From Promethearchaeota archaeon (lineage in GTDB: Archaea > Asgardarchaeota > Lokiarchaeia > Sigynarchaeales > SOKP01), in NCBI GenBank assembly GCA_030620005.1, contig JAUXAJ010000006.1, positions 1-42,994 on the forward strand: a stretch of DNA of 42,994 nucleotides. Reading direction: 5' to 3'. A model generated the notes under the pieces. It was not told the origin of the DNA and ran no database searches. It saw only the letters and a list, made by a program, of their open reading frames with translations. Each line of letters starts with the position of its first letter. Position 1 is the stretch's first letter. Positions 42,745 through 42,994 of this stretch are shown here, in pieces. The position numbers and the translations under genes are program-made.

Positions 42745-42987
42745 TTTTTTTCATTTTTTCATTTTTTTTTCTATTTCATTGGTTTGCCGGCTAAAATAAA
42801 GCCTGCCTCCCGAAAGAGTGGTCCACATCGCCAATATTATCGCGGGTTTCCAGAAAGTTTCCCTTCGGTTGTCAGAAGCACTGTTCCTATCCCTGCAGAA
42901 CTGTTTAACCCCTGACCGTAGTGTATGGGACTTGTGGAGCATCCCGATGTATCTTAGTACCTATGCATTCCGCGATAACGTAGCCCC
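42745..42987 (-). ncRNA. Probable omega RNA (HEARO-type) of IscB
   Basis: The 240 bases upstream of iscB, read on the minus strand, are non-coding, GC-rich and strongly foldable. Stems seen by eye: CGGTCAG (42918-42912) with CTGAC-AA-CCG (42875-42866); inside it GTTC/GAAC (42898-42901 with 42883-42886); a GGGA/TCCC hairpin at 42945-42927; GGCT/AGCC (about 42803 to 42788). IscB omega RNAs lie in this place, with the guide taken from DNA beyond the left end, here cut off by the window edge. Start and end of the RNA are estimates; about 30 bases before the ATG are A-rich and probably outside. Confidence 0.7.
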
Positions 42988-42994
42988 GTCAAGT

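Larger units (their letters stand above)
40966..42987 (-). mobile_element. ISC-type IS200/IS605-superfamily insertion element carrying iscB and tnpA
   Basis: The unit reads on the minus strand as structured upstream RNA region, iscB, tnpA, then a hairpin end. Minus-strand TTGAC occurs both just outside the left end (42988-42992) and at the right end (40966-40970), the same pentanucleotide logic as IS200/IS605 targets and cleavage sites. The element would be about 2.02 kb. Base composition is clearly more GC-rich than the surrounding genome, supporting recent arrival. Only two flanking bases are visible on the left side, so the left boundary is a proposal; the right boundary is better supported by the hairpin. 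Confidence 0.8.

Overview
The window most likely comes from an Asgard archaeon, of a Lokiarchaeia-like type. It is very AT-rich, with TATA-like boxes close to starts, frequent GTG and TTG starts, archaeal-type winged-helix regulators, a tungsten-type aldehyde:ferredoxin oxidoreductase (AOR), an EFR1-type ferredoxin remnant and membrane proteins carrying eukaryote-like zinc domains. No rRNA, tRNA or signature Asgard protein is present, so this placement is inference. About 42 kb is chromosomal accessory and metabolic sequence; the last 2 kb is a visibly more GC-rich mobile element cut by the window edge.

Layout. 1-3.5 kb: end of a probable nucleotidyltransferase-type protein and an in-frame winged-helix ORF, a multi-TM/zinc-domain protein, an MNT-type antitoxin with only a stub of its HepT partner, and a DUF3795 protein. 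3.8-7.2 kb: two tandem DUF4139 paralogues. 7.3-13.2 kb: AOR, a tiny zinc ribbon, a MOT1-type molybdate/tungstate transporter and an MFS carrier. 13.6-19.8 kb: a second multi-TM/zinc-domain protein, a broken ferredoxin, a TetR/DUF998 divergent pair with a near-perfect operator, a histidine kinase with a small membrane partner, and a broken tautomerase. 20-23.4 kb: a GH127 beta-L-arabinofuranosidase, a metallo-beta-lactamase-fold hydrolase and a truncated tandem copy of its N-terminus. 23.5-29.3 kb: a minus-strand acyl-CoA gene cluster (acyl-CoA synthetase, membrane protein, two crotonase-fold enzymes, SCP2 lipid carrier, acyl-CoA dehydrogenase, small HTH-like protein). 29.6-34.2 kb: a regulator, then a ubiquitin-like MoaD/ThiS protein, an NMT1-like binding protein, an E1-like ThiF/MoeB and a TusA-DsrE-DsrF-DsrH sulfur relay. 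34.3-40.8 kb: ZIP transporter, nitronate monooxygenase-like enzyme, MFS carrier and uncharacterised proteins. 41-43 kb: an IS200/IS605-superfamily element of the ISC type carrying IscB (RNA-guided nuclease, Cas9 ancestor), TnpA and a structured upstream region that should be its omega RNA.

How the parts fit. AOR needs a metal-pterin cofactor; the MOT1 transporter could bring in the oxyanion, and the MoaD/E1/TusA/DsrEFH block could supply sulfur for pterin, thiamine or tRNA thiolation. The acyl-CoA cluster reads as a partial beta-oxidation module lacking thiolase and 3-hydroxyacyl-CoA dehydrogenase here. Several genes are clearly decaying (HepT stub, EFR1 ferredoxin, tautomerase, MBL fragment), so the region is turning over. 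The strongest candidate for a notable system is the IscB/TnpA/omega-RNA element at the right edge; the next is the ubiquitin-like/E1/sulfur-relay block with its orphan NMT1-like protein.
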